A DNA stretch of 64,000 nt from contig CAMKOM010000002.1 in NCBI GenBank assembly GCA_946414435.1, positions 1 to 64,000 of the forward strand. The letters run 5' to 3'. Numbering within the stretch: position 1 is the stretch's first letter; every line of letters starts with the position of its first letter. Shown here piece by piece: positions 50,901 to 59,951 of the stretch. The translations under genes and the position numbers were made by a program. Origin of the DNA: an uncultured Bacteroidota bacterium. Its GTDB lineage: Bacteria > Bacteroidota > Bacteroidia > Bacteroidales > SZUA-534. The notes under the pieces were generated by a model, which saw nothing but the letters and a program-made list of their open reading frames with translations, was not told where the DNA came from and did no database searches.

Positions 50901-53900
50901 GGTTAAGGAAAGCACCATTCTGACCGCTTGCCGTCAGATTCCTGTTTTCAACAGATAGTACCGGCGTGGCATCAGAACCTTTGTCGCAAGTCAAAGTGTA
51001 AAGAGATATGCTGCCCGCACCTTTGATGGTGTCGTTGGCTGTGCCGGTGAATGTGGTGGCAACGTTGTATTGACCATTTGTGAAATCCAGAGTACCATCA
51101 ACATTCATATTGCCATAGATGGTGAGTTGGTTGGTACGGTTGCCATTTCCTTTGGCACTAAAGTTCGCGTCATTTTCCACCTTGATATTTCCGCGGACAA
51201 TAAGATTTTGTTCTGTGTTACCGCTAAAAGCCAAAGTACCGCTTCCAACCGTCAAATCGCCGTCAACAGTGACAGTGCGTTGTGTTCCAGAAGTATTGAA
51301 ACGGTTGTAGCCGCCATCAATATCGCCATCTGATGTCAGATTGCCGTGTATTTCGATGTTGGCGTCAGGCATGGTCACATAATTGTCACCTGATGTTGTG
51401 AGTATGAGATGGTTGTATTCCGTAACATCAGCCCGAATTGAGATGGTGTTTGCCAATGCTTTATACTCAATAGTTCCACCGCCTGTGCTCAGAAATTCGC
51501 CAAAATCACCATTCGGAAAGTAATTGTCGCTGCCGATTATTATTTTTCCCATCCTGTCGGCACTACTATTCTTTGTCAAAACGCCCAGGTTGTGGCCATC
51601 TATTGTTCCCAAGTCAAGTGTCGCGTTTTCGGCAATTGTCAGGCTGCCGCTGCTTGCAGAGTTCAACGTATATATAGTGTGGCCTTCGCCTATTACCACA
51701 ACGGTGTTCGCGCCAGGCACACCCGAATGGTTTCCTTCGTCATCAACCCATGTCGAAGCGTCATTCCATCGGCCATCGCTTACACTGAAAAGTCGGTCGG
51801 GGGCTTTCGAAAACGCGTCTGCCACACCGCAGGTGAAATCACCATCGATGGTTGAGCAGCTTTCCCATTGGAAACGGTCTTCGTTTTGGAAGACAAGCGA
51901 TGTGTTGTTGTTCGGATACCATCTGCCGGCATAGTAATAGGCTGGCACGTAGGTGTTTTCGGCTGTGCCAGCCATACTCTGCACATATCGGTAATAGTGA
52001 TTGACCGAAGTTACGCCGCTGAAACCGCTGCTTGTGTTGTGCCAGTAGCAAGCCAGCGCATCGATGGCGTTGCCAAGCACATAATGCTTGCTGTTCACCG
52101 GCCGGCTAGTAACCGAGCCGTAGGTTGTTGGCTCAACATCGACGGCAATCTCGGCAGGCAGGTAGTTGCCGCCAAAGCCGAAAGGAAACAGATAATTACC
52201 AGTTGTGCTGAAGAGCCGTGTGATGCCGCCGTCACTGCTATTGCCAGAAGTTTGTATCATTCTGGTGGCCGAAAAATCGGCGCCAGTTGACATATTTGAA
52301 TAAATAGCCGCGTCAGCATCGCACAAGTTCAGGTTGTGGTTGCCGATGTTGAGTATGGTACCGCTGTTGTTTAACAATCGCAAGTTGCCAGTGATGGCGG
52401 TGTTGGCTGTCATGGTAACCGAGCTTGCCGTTATGTGCAGGTTGTTGAACGAGCCGTGCCCGTCGCCGCCAATAGTTTGAGTGCCGTCGCCGTTAAGCAA
52501 GATGCAACCCGACGACGAAGCCGAATTATAATGCGTACCGCTATTGTTCACAAGGTTGCCGCTTACGGTAAGCGTATGTTGCAAATCGTTCAGAACAGAG
52601 TTCGACTCAAAAGTCAGCGTTCCGCGCATCAGCACATCGTTTTGCAGATTCAATTGTGCATTTTCAGCCAGCGTCAGGTTGTTAAGTCCTTCGGTTATTG
52701 TGCCGCCAACTGTGAAATTCTGCATTGCGTTGCCGTTGAAGAACGTTGTGTTTGTACCTGGTGTGTATGTGCCAGTGTTTTCAATGGTGAAATTACCGCC
52801 AACAAACACATCTTCATTATTGGCATTCAATGTTCCGTTATTCTTGATTGTCAAATCATTAAGCACGACCAAAGGATGAATTTCTACATCTACGCAGCCA
52901 TCCACATTATGACTGTCAAATTTCCTTATTGAAACCCAGTTCGCATTTGATACGGCTTCTATTTCAACATTCCAAAAAGGAACCGTGCTGGTAATGTAAC
53001 AATTATAATCATCGTTGTCCCAATTTTCACATTCTAATATAAGAGTTCCGCCAGTAATTGTGCAATTGTCGGGGTTTACACCTATAGCAAGAGCATTACC
53101 TTTTCTATTCTCTGTGTCAGAGAATGTTCCTTTCTCAATAATTAATTTACCACCAGTCATATTGAAACCACCAGTAGGATATGTAAGCCCGAATGTTGGG
53201 AAAGCGTCTTTATCACGACCGGTATTATGATTACCAGTTAGTTTAAGTGTACCGCCATTTATTGTCAGTGAACCTATATGTGTTCCTGTTGTCATTGATG
53301 TACGCAACATATTCGATTCAACTATGCAATCGTCATCAAGTGTAATATTGGCAGTAGTGCGGAAAACGATGCCTTCGCGTGGTTCATTTACGTTTAAATA
53401 TCCGTTAGAAGACACTCGCAGGTCGCCATGGACATAAAGAGCGAAACTGCCGTTCACACCTACATTCACTTTGGCACCATCAATCCACAAACATGCTGTT
53501 TCGTCAATTTTGTAACCATTATTGTTACCAGACATTAATGCACCTATCTCAATATTTGAGCCTAGTCTAACCGTTCCAGCTTCAATGGCTAATGCAAGTA
53601 GATAATCAGCCGCTGTATTTCCCGAATTGCCATAATTCCAGCCCGTACGCGGCCCGCATAAAAGAAACTGCCCAAGCGCCGCCGCATCGATGTTAAGCAC
53701 ATGCGTTTTGTCGATTCCTTTTTGAACCCTTATGGTGTAGAATTTTGTAGGACCGTTTATAACTACATCTTGGTCGCCAGTGGTGTTTGTAAAGCAAACA
53801 TTTGTAACATTACTATATGCGGTTGTATAGGCAACGTCATTTTGATTGGTAAACGACACATTGCCATTGTTGGTGAAATTGCCATTCAGATTAAGGGCGT

Positions 53901-55734
53901 GGCCATAGGCGGTATTTCTATTGCTTACACCATCACCATTTGTATAACGTTTTCCTCCACCGCTTACGTTTGTCTGACTAGTTGTTATGTTACCTGCCGT
54001 CTCAACCAGCATATCCCCATTGACTGTTATGGTTTGTTTAACATTGTTGCCACCTATTTGGAAAGTTCCTTGTTTGACTGTTAAATTACCATTGATTGTT
54101 ATGTTGTTTTTTCCGTTCTCGTTCGATAATGTAGCTACGCGGTTCTGGGCAATATTAATAACCAAATTGTTGTATGTGTAACGATTCGGCATGGTAAAAT
54201 TGTTGGAATTTGTGTACTCAACCGTTCCACCACCAGCACTGACAAAAGTGTTGAATGTGCCGTCGGGAAATTCGGCAGATGCAATTTTCAGCGTTCCTTT
54301 TCCTTTCACTGTGCCTAATTTGTGACCAGTTACTGAGCCCAAATCCAACACCCCACCATCGTGTATATCAAGTGAAGTTAATTTGGCAGCACTTCCGGAA
54401 ATAGTTATATTATCAGGGTTTTTAATCACAACTCGCGAGCCATCTGTTGGTCCTGAAGCAGGGATGTTCGTCCCGGTCCGGTCGATTCCAGCAGGGTCGA
54501 AGGTCCACGATGTGGCATCTTCCCATGAACCCGATTTAAATGAATAGTATGTTTTGATGTCTTCGCAAGCAGTCCATGTTCCTGTTGGGGTGCAGTGGGT
54601 GAATGTTATTGTCATATTTTCATATCCGCTACCTTCTCCTGTACATTTAACCAGTCCCGACCCCGAATCGTAGTATGGATACAAATCGGATGAAGAGCCT
54701 TTATCAGCATTAATGTGAGTGAATGTCAATGTGGCGTCGCTAATATTTTCCGACTCTGTTGTCCAATAACACTGCAAATTGTATGTGTCACCTGGAGTTA
54801 CAGGACTATTTGTAGGCCGCACACTGAACGAACTTTCGGCTGTTGTTGTACCTGTGATGGTTACAGGGCGGTAATTAGTATTAACTGTTCCCACAGGAAT
54901 TGTTCCTCCATTCAGTCGTGACACATCGCCTTTAATTGTTACAAAGCCTGTAGTTGACTGACTCTCAAAAGAAAAACCATGACTTGAGCCAAAGGTGGCT
55001 CCACTTGCATCAATAGTAACATCCTTATCAATAGTGAAAGAATAATTCCTCATCCTTATGCGGTTATTGCTGTTCCATGTTAAAGTTCCTGTTACTGTAA
55101 CATCACCACAAAGATCCACGGTCTCGTTGCCGCTTATTGTCAAGTTTGTGTATGTTCCGCTTGGTATTTTAGTTGTAGCTGTGTAATTGGTTATGGAAAC
55201 ATTGTAATTTGTGTTTTCACTACACCATTGATTGGTTAAGTTGGTTATTATTAATGTGCCAGTAAAACCAGATAGATTACAGGATAGTGCACCATTGGTA
55301 ATAATCAAAGTACCTGAACCATTAATTATCTGATTGTTATTTGTTGTAGATAAGTTATTAATTGTTGCTGTACCATTTACAGTTAAAGTAGTGTTACCCG
55401 ACATTGTGAAATTACCATTAACCAAAAGAGAGCAATCTTGGTTAATTATGACAGCACCACGAGATAATTCAAAATCGTTACATTGAGCATCTGCAACGTT
55501 GATTGTAAGAGTATAAGTAGGGCGATTATGGTTAACCCTAATATTGTCATTGTTTGTTGGTGTTATAGTTCGATTGTTTTGCCATGCACCTCGATCCCCC
55601 CAATTGTAGTTGCCGAGTAGTGTATAAGTCGCTCCCAAAACAACATTAGCCACCAGCATGAAGCCTGCCAAAAACAATAGTTTTTGAGCCACTCTGCCTA
55701 TCCCGAAATTTAACGCTGACTTTTTCATAACCAT
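44914..55734 (-). CDS. Giant secreted T9SS cargo protein with repeated beta-helix modules
   Basis: 3,606 residues, one of the largest genes expected in such a genome. A signal peptide (about 1-35; ATG 55728 two codons in is an alternative start) leads to very long runs of short Asn/Gly/Thr-rich strands (NGNFTMSGN, TINGNLTVKQG) that look like a right-handed beta-helix. Four modules recur, each opening with a W-x(2-5)-W pattern and followed by a GHxLGxVxGxGTLxI stretch, near residues 400, 1315, 2180 and 3060. Around 2600-2950 are PKD/Ig-like domains; about 3400-3500 has a fibronectin-like region; the last 80 residues are a T9SS type A sorting domain (VPNPTRGLFNV, LPNGIYILQYQTG, HERVVKL). Probably an exposed adhesin or S-layer-like fibre. 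No catalytic motif is seen. Confidence 0.85.
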   Translation of the reverse strand: MVMKKSALNFGIGRVAQKLLFLAGFMLVANVVLGATYTLLGNYNWGDRGAWQNNRTITPTNNDNIRVNHNRPTYTLTINVADAQCNDFELSRGAVIINQDCSLLVNGNFTMSGNTTLTVNGTATINNLSTTNNNQIINGSGTLIITNGALSCNLSGFTGTLIITNLTNQWCSENTNYNVSITNYTATTKIPSGTYTNLTISGNETVDLCGDVTVTGTLTWNSNNRIRMRNYSFTIDKDVTIDASGATFGSSHGFSFESQSTTGFVTIKGDVSRLNGGTIPVGTVNTNYRPVTITGTTTAESSFSVRPTNSPVTPGDTYNLQCYWTTESENISDATLTFTHINADKGSSSDLYPYYDSGSGLVKCTGEGSGYENMTITFTHCTPTGTWTACEDIKTYYSFKSGSWEDATSWTFDPAGIDRTGTNIPASGPTDGSRVVIKNPDNITISGSAAKLTSLDIHDGGVLDLGSVTGHKLGTVKGKGTLKIASAEFPDGTFNTFVSAGGGTVEYTNSNNFTMPNRYTYNNLVINIAQNRVATLSNENGKNNITINGNLTVKQGTFQIGGNNVKQTITVNGDMLVETAGNITTSQTNVSGGGKRYTNGDGVSNRNTAYGHALNLNGNFTNNGNVSFTNQNDVAYTTAYSNVTNVCFTNTTGDQDVVINGPTKFYTIRVQKGIDKTHVLNIDAAALGQFLLCGPRTGWNYGNSGNTAADYLLALAIEAGTVRLGSNIEIGALMSGNNNGYKIDETACLWIDGAKVNVGVNGSFALYVHGDLRVSSNGYLNVNEPREGIVFRTTANITLDDDCIVESNMLRTSMTTGTHIGSLTINGGTLKLTGNHNTGRDKDAFPTFGLTYPTGGFNMTGGKLIIEKGTFSDTENRKGNALAIGVNPDNCTITGGTLILECENWDNDDYNCYITSTVPFWNVEIEAVSNANWVSIRKFDSHNVDGCVDVEIHPLVVLNDLTIKNNGTLNANNEDVFVGGNFTIENTGTYTPGTNTTFFNGNAMQNFTVGGTITEGLNNLTLAENAQLNLQNDVLMRGTLTFESNSVLNDLQHTLTVSGNLVNNSGTHYNSASSSGCILLNGDGTQTIGGDGHGSFNNLHITASSVTMTANTAITGNLRLLNNSGTILNIGNHNLNLCDADAAIYSNMSTGADFSATRMIQTSGNSSDGGITRLFSTTGNYLFPFGFGGNYLPAEIAVDVEPTTYGSVTSRPVNSKHYVLGNAIDALACYWHNTSSGFSGVTSVNHYYRYVQSMAGTAENTYVPAYYYAGRWYPNNNTSLVFQNEDRFQWESCSTIDGDFTCGVADAFSKAPDRLFSVSDGRWNDASTWVDDEGNHSGVPGANTVVVIGEGHTIYTLNSASSGSLTIAENATLDLGTIDGHNLGVLTKNSSADRMGKIIIGSDNYFPNGDFGEFLSTGGGTIEYKALANTISIRADVTEYNHLILTTSGDNYVTMPDANIEIHGNLTSDGDIDGGYNRFNTSGTQRTVTVDGDLTVGSGTLAFSGNTEQNLIVRGNIKVENDANFSAKGNGNRTNQLTIYGNMNVDGTLDFTNGQYNVATTFTGTANDTIKGAGSISLYTLTCDKGSDATPVLSVENRNLTASGQNGAFLNLLNGTFRADGNGVEITITEGHDFEIRSTACLSAKRGKLYICKSGDQRYNVNLHGKIEVLDEGEIQIGNGSAGNDIEYQSSNAYIDVQGGTLTVGGQIRRSYNVTTGDLHYSQSGGDVVILGLNRDNGQPATKRRGLIEVCNNGSFEMTGGTLTFAGNAHNDDNYVDILLTPATSSATGGTMFIGTGATQTFVMNASAQLPNITVGTENAAHTLKLVTNHVDINGSLYVCRNSVFNANSYNVNIAGNLFSYLSGGFVVGNDSQITTFDGTSEQTISGNSGSTNIKFSNLTISNPTTTKLTAGQITINNLLTISRGALDDGGKTITVKGNVLNDSRHISSVSGGSMTFDGNGSQEMASSSGKSGTYGNLIIKKHVEMKNPITITGRIELSNDIYANDFQVKLMQNAIFADNSSGMIILNGAIGDAGVRKYFADGFEGKFLFRIGVPDQYTPVVYDFTSAVTSDNGYINIRTMNNLHANHTEMPSTYLNYYWAVNTEGLSGYTVTHEYYYTDDLLTQAPEDDESGMVPQRYFAAVWEHYNTEGSIDADANKVVIAGINVLDGEFTAGFPTYSQLPPYFSKSNGPWTAKSTWVYIENGEEIEASMPPSGNPLTIRSGHTVTIDGTEPQCAYSVDIQNDAVLDVGSTIGHNFGIVMGGGTLRLGEISSGGVFSFMVPAGKYDDFFNSTTAVIEFYGNNTAVLPAKPGNYDKPLPNVKLSGAGAKTITSSALYIRGNITIDDGCQLNNSAYNRNFYLGGDFIDLNTATCGYVCGTSKVIFAGTRTQKIDIKHDANFYNVQIDNPQGVDVTKGGTADKNMNVANTLTLTNGNFITNADALIYLSSTNQNVVSGGGASSFVDGPLRKRISSGGSFNFPVGNGERYGNITLSNVNTTDNWTTQYFNNNPKAAINPTAAFDSLTIKDISENEYWVVTRPSGGKAKVGLRWDDQSCDMFNTFELVKQRLKIVEYNGSTMWNVREATASGNATEGLLTTNAAVEDDNYIFTFGFAGVIAAITTKELQKICNDGEQAATLNVSLSGTAPFTLTYSVNGTSRTQSGIGTSPYRIVLNSSQLGSTPGTYDVVLESVSDASGTGTVRPGKGQVEVLTTYTPTFTDNGGVNVAGTGETRTYEVVNNGNTYQWAWAETGAGLPSLSATDNRATVVYGNATGTYNLVVTEITTTEGIDCPISRTLTITVSQKPQPSFTAAPDICKGDNATYTTPVVGTHTYAWTISTIDGDVKETGNSNSITVNWDYDPGDYTISIVETNGQISSEPLNKIVTVYAPPSSAEIIPLDPICSGTTTTVILGPTESNVTYKLYRNGDANALNTFSGQNGENRQFTTPVISTAGTIDFYATATNPGCSVRIPENGYETLTVNQTPSATPVWPVLYYGVESEVTLDDVVGAPLTTYNIDFTDDTNNEGFVSEGIKVTATDNIAGTITISNANCSTDIPFSELMADGYVWSGSVSSDWKNTDNWYSGAIPTSEHDAIIRTASRLPIISGNAEAKSVKIESGELTISGSNTLDVYGDWANSVGNAGFTARQSTVAFKNNAVISGSTAFNTISNESGNTLTISSDGYVTVNGNVENAGTLTGGAGSTLEMTGTNDAVLAAGTYNLANLKINKTAGSVAANSEIKVDGEFAIFGGILSMNNHTLVLGSNATTSYDNNNTTAYVDGEMSKTGTTSIVFPIGNNNRRAMVGIEPNNANASTRFTAGYTYVPKDPDAEPTAPDPMDAEMVRVSKMDNWQISGSNGASAYVTLYWDDGDISEITKLEYLTIAHWNGSKWEMLPASATGNPKSGQIRTNAPVSSFSPFTFGSTEVTENPLPVEISDFTGRQDGNVVVLEWTTLSEKDNDFFEIERSTDGINFATIGFVQGAGNSAEKLAYNFADNAPESGRAYYRLSQVDYDGTRSYADRLVSVVYAADRDIRLTIVPNPTRGLFNVLIKGASEGVAKLLSQSGNPIRIVEIHLSDELIDISDLPNGIYILQYQTGDNVVHERVVKL

Positions 55735-55758
55735 AAGATTTTAACCCCCATTATCTTA

Positions 55759-55766
55759 CAAATATA
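55759..55766 (-). promoter_or_regulatory. -7 element of the giant T9SS gene
   Basis: Minus-strand TATATTTG, exact match, about 24 nt upstream of ATG 55734. The rest of 55767-55971 shows no gene. Confidence 0.5.
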
Positions 55767-55971
55767 TAGTATCTTAACGTTTAAGACGCTGTCTTATAAT
55801 GGTATACGCGCCAAAACGCGAAACAGTTTGACTATTTGGCGTAATAATGGGATAAAGCGGCTGTTTTTAGTGTCTATCAGTCAATTATTGTAGACATTTG
55901 TTTTGGGTGACGTAGGGGGAAGCAGCGCATTCCGAAAGCGATTTGTCTTTACTTTTTCCTTCTTTCAGCGC

Positions 55972-58900
55972 TTAATTTTTCCGCAGAATATAAATCGTAT
56001 TCGATGTGTAGCGGTCGTTCTGAATGGTCTCAACGGTCATTCCGAGTGCGGCGGCAATCTGGCGCATACGCGTTTCCGACAGAAAGCAGAGCCGCTCTTC
56101 GGTCTTGTTGAACTTGATGATGCGCGTCGACATCAGTTCGGTGAAGCGCGTCAGGCGGTGGCGCTGCTGCTCTTCGGTGTTGCCGTCGCGGATGATAATC
56201 TGGCCGCCGTCGGAAAGGGCTGCCACGCACTTCTCAATCAGTTGCTGCTGATGGTCGGCGCTCATATAGTGCAGCATATCGTTCATTATGAACACGTCGC
56301 TCTGCGGCAGCGGATATTCGAGCGCGTTGGCCTGCTCGAACCGCAGATGGCAGTGCTGGCGAAGCCATCCGTGCTGCGCCACAGCAATCTTGTCGTCGTC
56401 GTAGTCGATGCCCAGAATGTCGCGGTCGGCCGATGTCTGCGCAAGCATATAGCACAGCGGGCCGAAGCCGCAGCCAATGTCGGTGATGCGGGCGCGGCGC
56501 GGTATCAGTTTGTCGAACAACTCATAGTTGCCTTCCATACGGATTTTCACGCGCAGGTACCACTCTTCGACAGGCCCTTTGAAGATGAAATTGTGCATTA
56601 TGCGGCTGTGGATGGCCGTGCTCGATGTGGTTGTAAGTTCGTCGTAGAGTTTTTGGTATTCGGCTTTGAACCAGGCCGATATGCGTTTGGTGCGTTCCTG
56701 GTAGGTGTCGCCCCACGAGCGGTCGGTGTGGCTGATGCGCGGCAAGACGCTAACCACAATCTGTCCGCGCCGAACCATAAACGGCTGGTTTTTCGGTATC
56801 ACATCGCCAGTGCCGTAGAGCAGCACGGGCACAATGTCGAGCCCGAGCGTGTCGGCAAGCATAAACGCGCCTTTGTGGAAGCGTCCGATGCGTCCGTCGG
56901 CCGAGCGTGTGCCTTCGGGGAAGATGACCACCGAAAAGCCTTCGCTGATGCGCTGCCGCACAGTTTCCTGGTTCAGTTCAACGCCGTCGCCCGTGAAGAT
57001 GAATCCCGCATAGCGGATGAGTCCGCCGAACACAGGCGACCGCCACACCCATTTGTTGGTCACCATCACCACGCGTGGCGACAGGGCCAGCATCGACAGT
57101 ATGTCCATAAACGACTGATGGTTGGCGATGACAACGGCGGGGCGGTCGAAAACTGTGCTGTCAACGAGCCGTTTGCTGTACCGAACCTGTCGCGACACAG
57201 CAAAAACAAATCGGCAAGCCAGGTTCATCAATCGGCAGATGAGCCGCCGCTTCCATATCCGCCTAACGGGCACCACATACATCACGAAAGTGAGCAGCCG
57301 CAGCACAAGGCAACTCAGCACAAAGGCGCCGAAACCGATGAAGGTCAGCAGCACGTCGCCCAATGTGTATGGCATATTGCCCTTTGCGGCGGGGTTGGCT
57401 ATGAAGAAGTTGAAGATGATGGGCTGAATGGTGAAGGCCACAAGCACCACAGCCAGCATTCCGAACACCGAAAGTAGCGAAATGGACTGTAGCGCAGGAT
57501 GTTGCGCGAACATCAGCGCACCCATTCCCACCACAATGGTGAAAGCTGAGCAGAAAATGGCCGTTTTGTGCGAGTCAAGTGTCTGACGGCCAGTGCGATA
57601 CTTGCTCTGAAGGCCGTCCATTATGAATATGCTGAAATCGTCGCCAATGCCGAATATGAAGGTCGAAAGAATGATGTTGATGATGTTGAACTCGATGCCG
57701 AACAACCCCATCATTCCCAAAATGATGAACCAACTGATGAGCATCGGCAGAAAACTCATCAGCGTGAGTTCGAGCCGACCGAACGAGATGAGTAACGCAA
57801 AGAAAATCAGGAACGAAGACGTGAACAGAATCCAATTGAAGTCGTCGTTCACAGCGTCAATCCATTGGCCAGTGAAGAAGGCGCGGTCGAAAATCACCAT
57901 ATCGCGGCTGTCGCTCATCAGACTGTAAACCTGCTGTTTGCAAGTGTCGGCCAGGCGCACTTGCGTGATGAGCATCTTTGAGTTGTCTGACGGCACCTGC
58001 CATTCCTGCATCAGCGTTCCGAACGGGCCGTCGGTGCGGCTCAGGTCGACGGGCTCGAAATCGCCGTCGAACCATCGGTGGAAACTGCTGAAGGCGCTGG
58101 CTTTGAAGTGATAACGCTCGGCTTCGCTCTGCAGCGATTCGTTCAGAATCTGGCGGCGTTCCGTTGTCCAGAAATCGCGCCACAGCGCAATGCGCCGCCG
58201 TTGCTCGCTGGGGCTCACCACAAATCGGCTGGCCGATGCGTAGTCGCGAATCAGCCCTGCCTGCCGCAGGCTGTCGAGTCGGGCGTTGATGCGGTTGTAG
58301 ACGGTCAGCACCGAATCGTCGGTGGGGGCCACGCTCACAAACATCACTGTCTTCTCGTCGCCGTCGTAGTACGATTCCAACTTCTCACGGGCCGCCTTCA
58401 GGTGCTCGGGCTCGTAGTACATATCCATCAGGCTGCTGTTGAAGCGCACGTGGCCCGCGGTGAAGCAACTCACCACAATCACAACCAGCAGCGCGCCCAC
58501 CAGCCAGCGGTTCCGCTCGTAGTGATAGGCGTTGATTTTTTCGATGAGCCGCAGCATCCGTCCGCGTTTCACATCGGCCTGACCTTTAAGGAAATGTGGC
58601 AGAAAAATCAGGCAGAAAAGCGTGGTGCCGATGAGCGTGAGTGATGCGAAAAGTCCGAAATCGCGCAGCAGCGCCGACGATGTGAAAACCAGCGCAAAAA
58701 AGGCGCCGATGGTGGTGAAACTGCCCACCGTGAGCGGGTAGGCCAGTTCGTCGATGAGTTGCTCGACGGTGCGCACGTGGTTCTGGTGCGCCAGCATATG
58801 GATTGAGTAACTCAACGCAATGCCGATGACCGCCGCGCCCGCCCCGATGGCTATTGATGAGATTTCGCCTTTCAGCAGAGCAATGAGCGCCAGCGCGAAA

Positions 58901-59814
58901 AGGCAGCCGAAAAGTGCGGGAACGATTATCAGCGGAACGGTGCGTTTGCGTTTGAAAATGAGAGAGATGAACACCACAATCACAATCAGCGCCACGATTG
59001 AAGTCAGCGCCGTGTCGTTCTTGATTTGCCGCGCGTTGTAGACGCTTACCGACGCCCCGCCGAAATACTCGGTTTTGACGCCCGTGTGCATCTTGTTCAT
59101 TTTGTTGATGTTATCTTCGATAATAGTTACAAGTCCTTCGTTCTCACCGATGCGGCCCATATTGTATTTTGGCGTCAGCACCATCATCAAGGTCGATGTG
59201 TCGGCGGTGAACAGGTAACTGTCAACCACCACGTTGTCCGACTCTATCTCGAAATCTTGCAGATTCTCAAGTATTTGCAGACCCATCCCCATCGGGTCGC
59301 GCAAGATGAACTGCCGTGAGCCCACACCGATGGGCGACACCAGGTTCTGGTAGTTCTGGCGCATCCGACTGGCAATGCCGTCGCGGGTGATGATGGTGTC
59401 GAGCCGCACATAGTCGCTGTCGGTCAGGAAGATGGGTAGATGCGCATAGACGAAATCGCTTACGCCGCCAATCATCTGGTTGTCGATGCGCAGCAGAATG
59501 CCGCTCAGGTAGTCGGCGGCTTCGGTCAGCAGGGTTTGCTCAAGTTCTTCGGCCACCTGAATCAGACTGTCGGCAGGCTCACCCGCACGCGGTGAGAATA
59601 GTACCACAATCTTATCCTTAACGTTCAGATTCTGAAATACTTCGGCGGTCTTGTCGTTGTCGCCTGCCGCAGGAAAGAAATCGGTTACGTTCTGCCTGAA
59701 ACTGATTCGCGACACAACCACGGCCATCAGCGCAACGCTGACTACCAAAAAACTGTAGAACAGTACTTTGCGGTGTTCGAAAAAGTGATAGAGACCTATG
59801 AATATTTTGCTCAT
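55972..59814 (-). CDS. Trifunctional MMPL exporter, PlsC-type acyltransferase and SAM methyltransferase
   Basis: 1,280 residues from ATG 59814 (an upstream TTG at 59871 would add a polar extension before the first helix). About 1-790: RND/MMPL-type transporter with roughly eleven membrane helices and two large periplasmic loops, the arrangement of lipid exporters. About 820-1040: 1-acyl-glycerol-3-phosphate acyltransferase with NHQSFMD (HxxxxD) and FPEGTRS. About 1060-1280: class I SAM methyltransferase with ITDIGCGFGPLCYML. Fusions of these three activities accompany aryl polyene/flexirubin gene sets and are thought to modify and export the lipid-linked pigment across the inner membrane. It is last in a minus-strand run with GT2, the small secreted protein and LolA. 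Confidence 0.88.
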   Translation of the reverse strand: MSKIFIGLYHFFEHRKVLFYSFLVVSVALMAVVVSRISFRQNVTDFFPAAGDNDKTAEVFQNLNVKDKIVVLFSPRAGEPADSLIQVAEELEQTLLTEAADYLSGILLRIDNQMIGGVSDFVYAHLPIFLTDSDYVRLDTIITRDGIASRMRQNYQNLVSPIGVGSRQFILRDPMGMGLQILENLQDFEIESDNVVVDSYLFTADTSTLMMVLTPKYNMGRIGENEGLVTIIEDNINKMNKMHTGVKTEYFGGASVSVYNARQIKNDTALTSIVALIVIVVFISLIFKRKRTVPLIIVPALFGCLFALALIALLKGEISSIAIGAGAAVIGIALSYSIHMLAHQNHVRTVEQLIDELAYPLTVGSFTTIGAFFALVFTSSALLRDFGLFASLTLIGTTLFCLIFLPHFLKGQADVKRGRMLRLIEKINAYHYERNRWLVGALLVVIVVSCFTAGHVRFNSSLMDMYYEPEHLKAAREKLESYYDGDEKTVMFVSVAPTDDSVLTVYNRINARLDSLRQAGLIRDYASASRFVVSPSEQRRRIALWRDFWTTERRQILNESLQSEAERYHFKASAFSSFHRWFDGDFEPVDLSRTDGPFGTLMQEWQVPSDNSKMLITQVRLADTCKQQVYSLMSDSRDMVIFDRAFFTGQWIDAVNDDFNWILFTSSFLIFFALLISFGRLELTLMSFLPMLISWFIILGMMGLFGIEFNIINIILSTFIFGIGDDFSIFIMDGLQSKYRTGRQTLDSHKTAIFCSAFTIVVGMGALMFAQHPALQSISLLSVFGMLAVVLVAFTIQPIIFNFFIANPAAKGNMPYTLGDVLLTFIGFGAFVLSCLVLRLLTFVMYVVPVRRIWKRRLICRLMNLACRFVFAVSRQVRYSKRLVDSTVFDRPAVVIANHQSFMDILSMLALSPRVVMVTNKWVWRSPVFGGLIRYAGFIFTGDGVELNQETVRQRISEGFSVVIFPEGTRSADGRIGRFHKGAFMLADTLGLDIVPVLLYGTGDVIPKNQPFMVRRGQIVVSVLPRISHTDRSWGDTYQERTKRISAWFKAEYQKLYDELTTTSSTAIHSRIMHNFIFKGPVEEWYLRVKIRMEGNYELFDKLIPRRARITDIGCGFGPLCYMLAQTSADRDILGIDYDDDKIAVAQHGWLRQHCHLRFEQANALEYPLPQSDVFIMNDMLHYMSADHQQQLIEKCVAALSDGGQIIIRDGNTEEQQRHRLTRFTELMSTRIIKFNKTEERLCFLSETRMRQIAAALGMTVETIQNDRYTSNTIYILRKN

Positions 59815-59951
59815 TGCTCGTGTGTCCCGTTTGGGAAAATCTTCAAAAAAATTTTCGGCAAAAGTAACCAATTAGGCTTAAAAACAGAATCTTGTTCATC
59901 TTTATTTCCGCGCTGTAAGCGTAACTTATATTATGGCATTTTTATGATTTG

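Noticed and set aside
55903-57477. 524-aa plus-strand ORF opposite the MMPL fusion
   Set aside because: Antisense shadow of the acyltransferase and methyltransferase domains; low-complexity translation.
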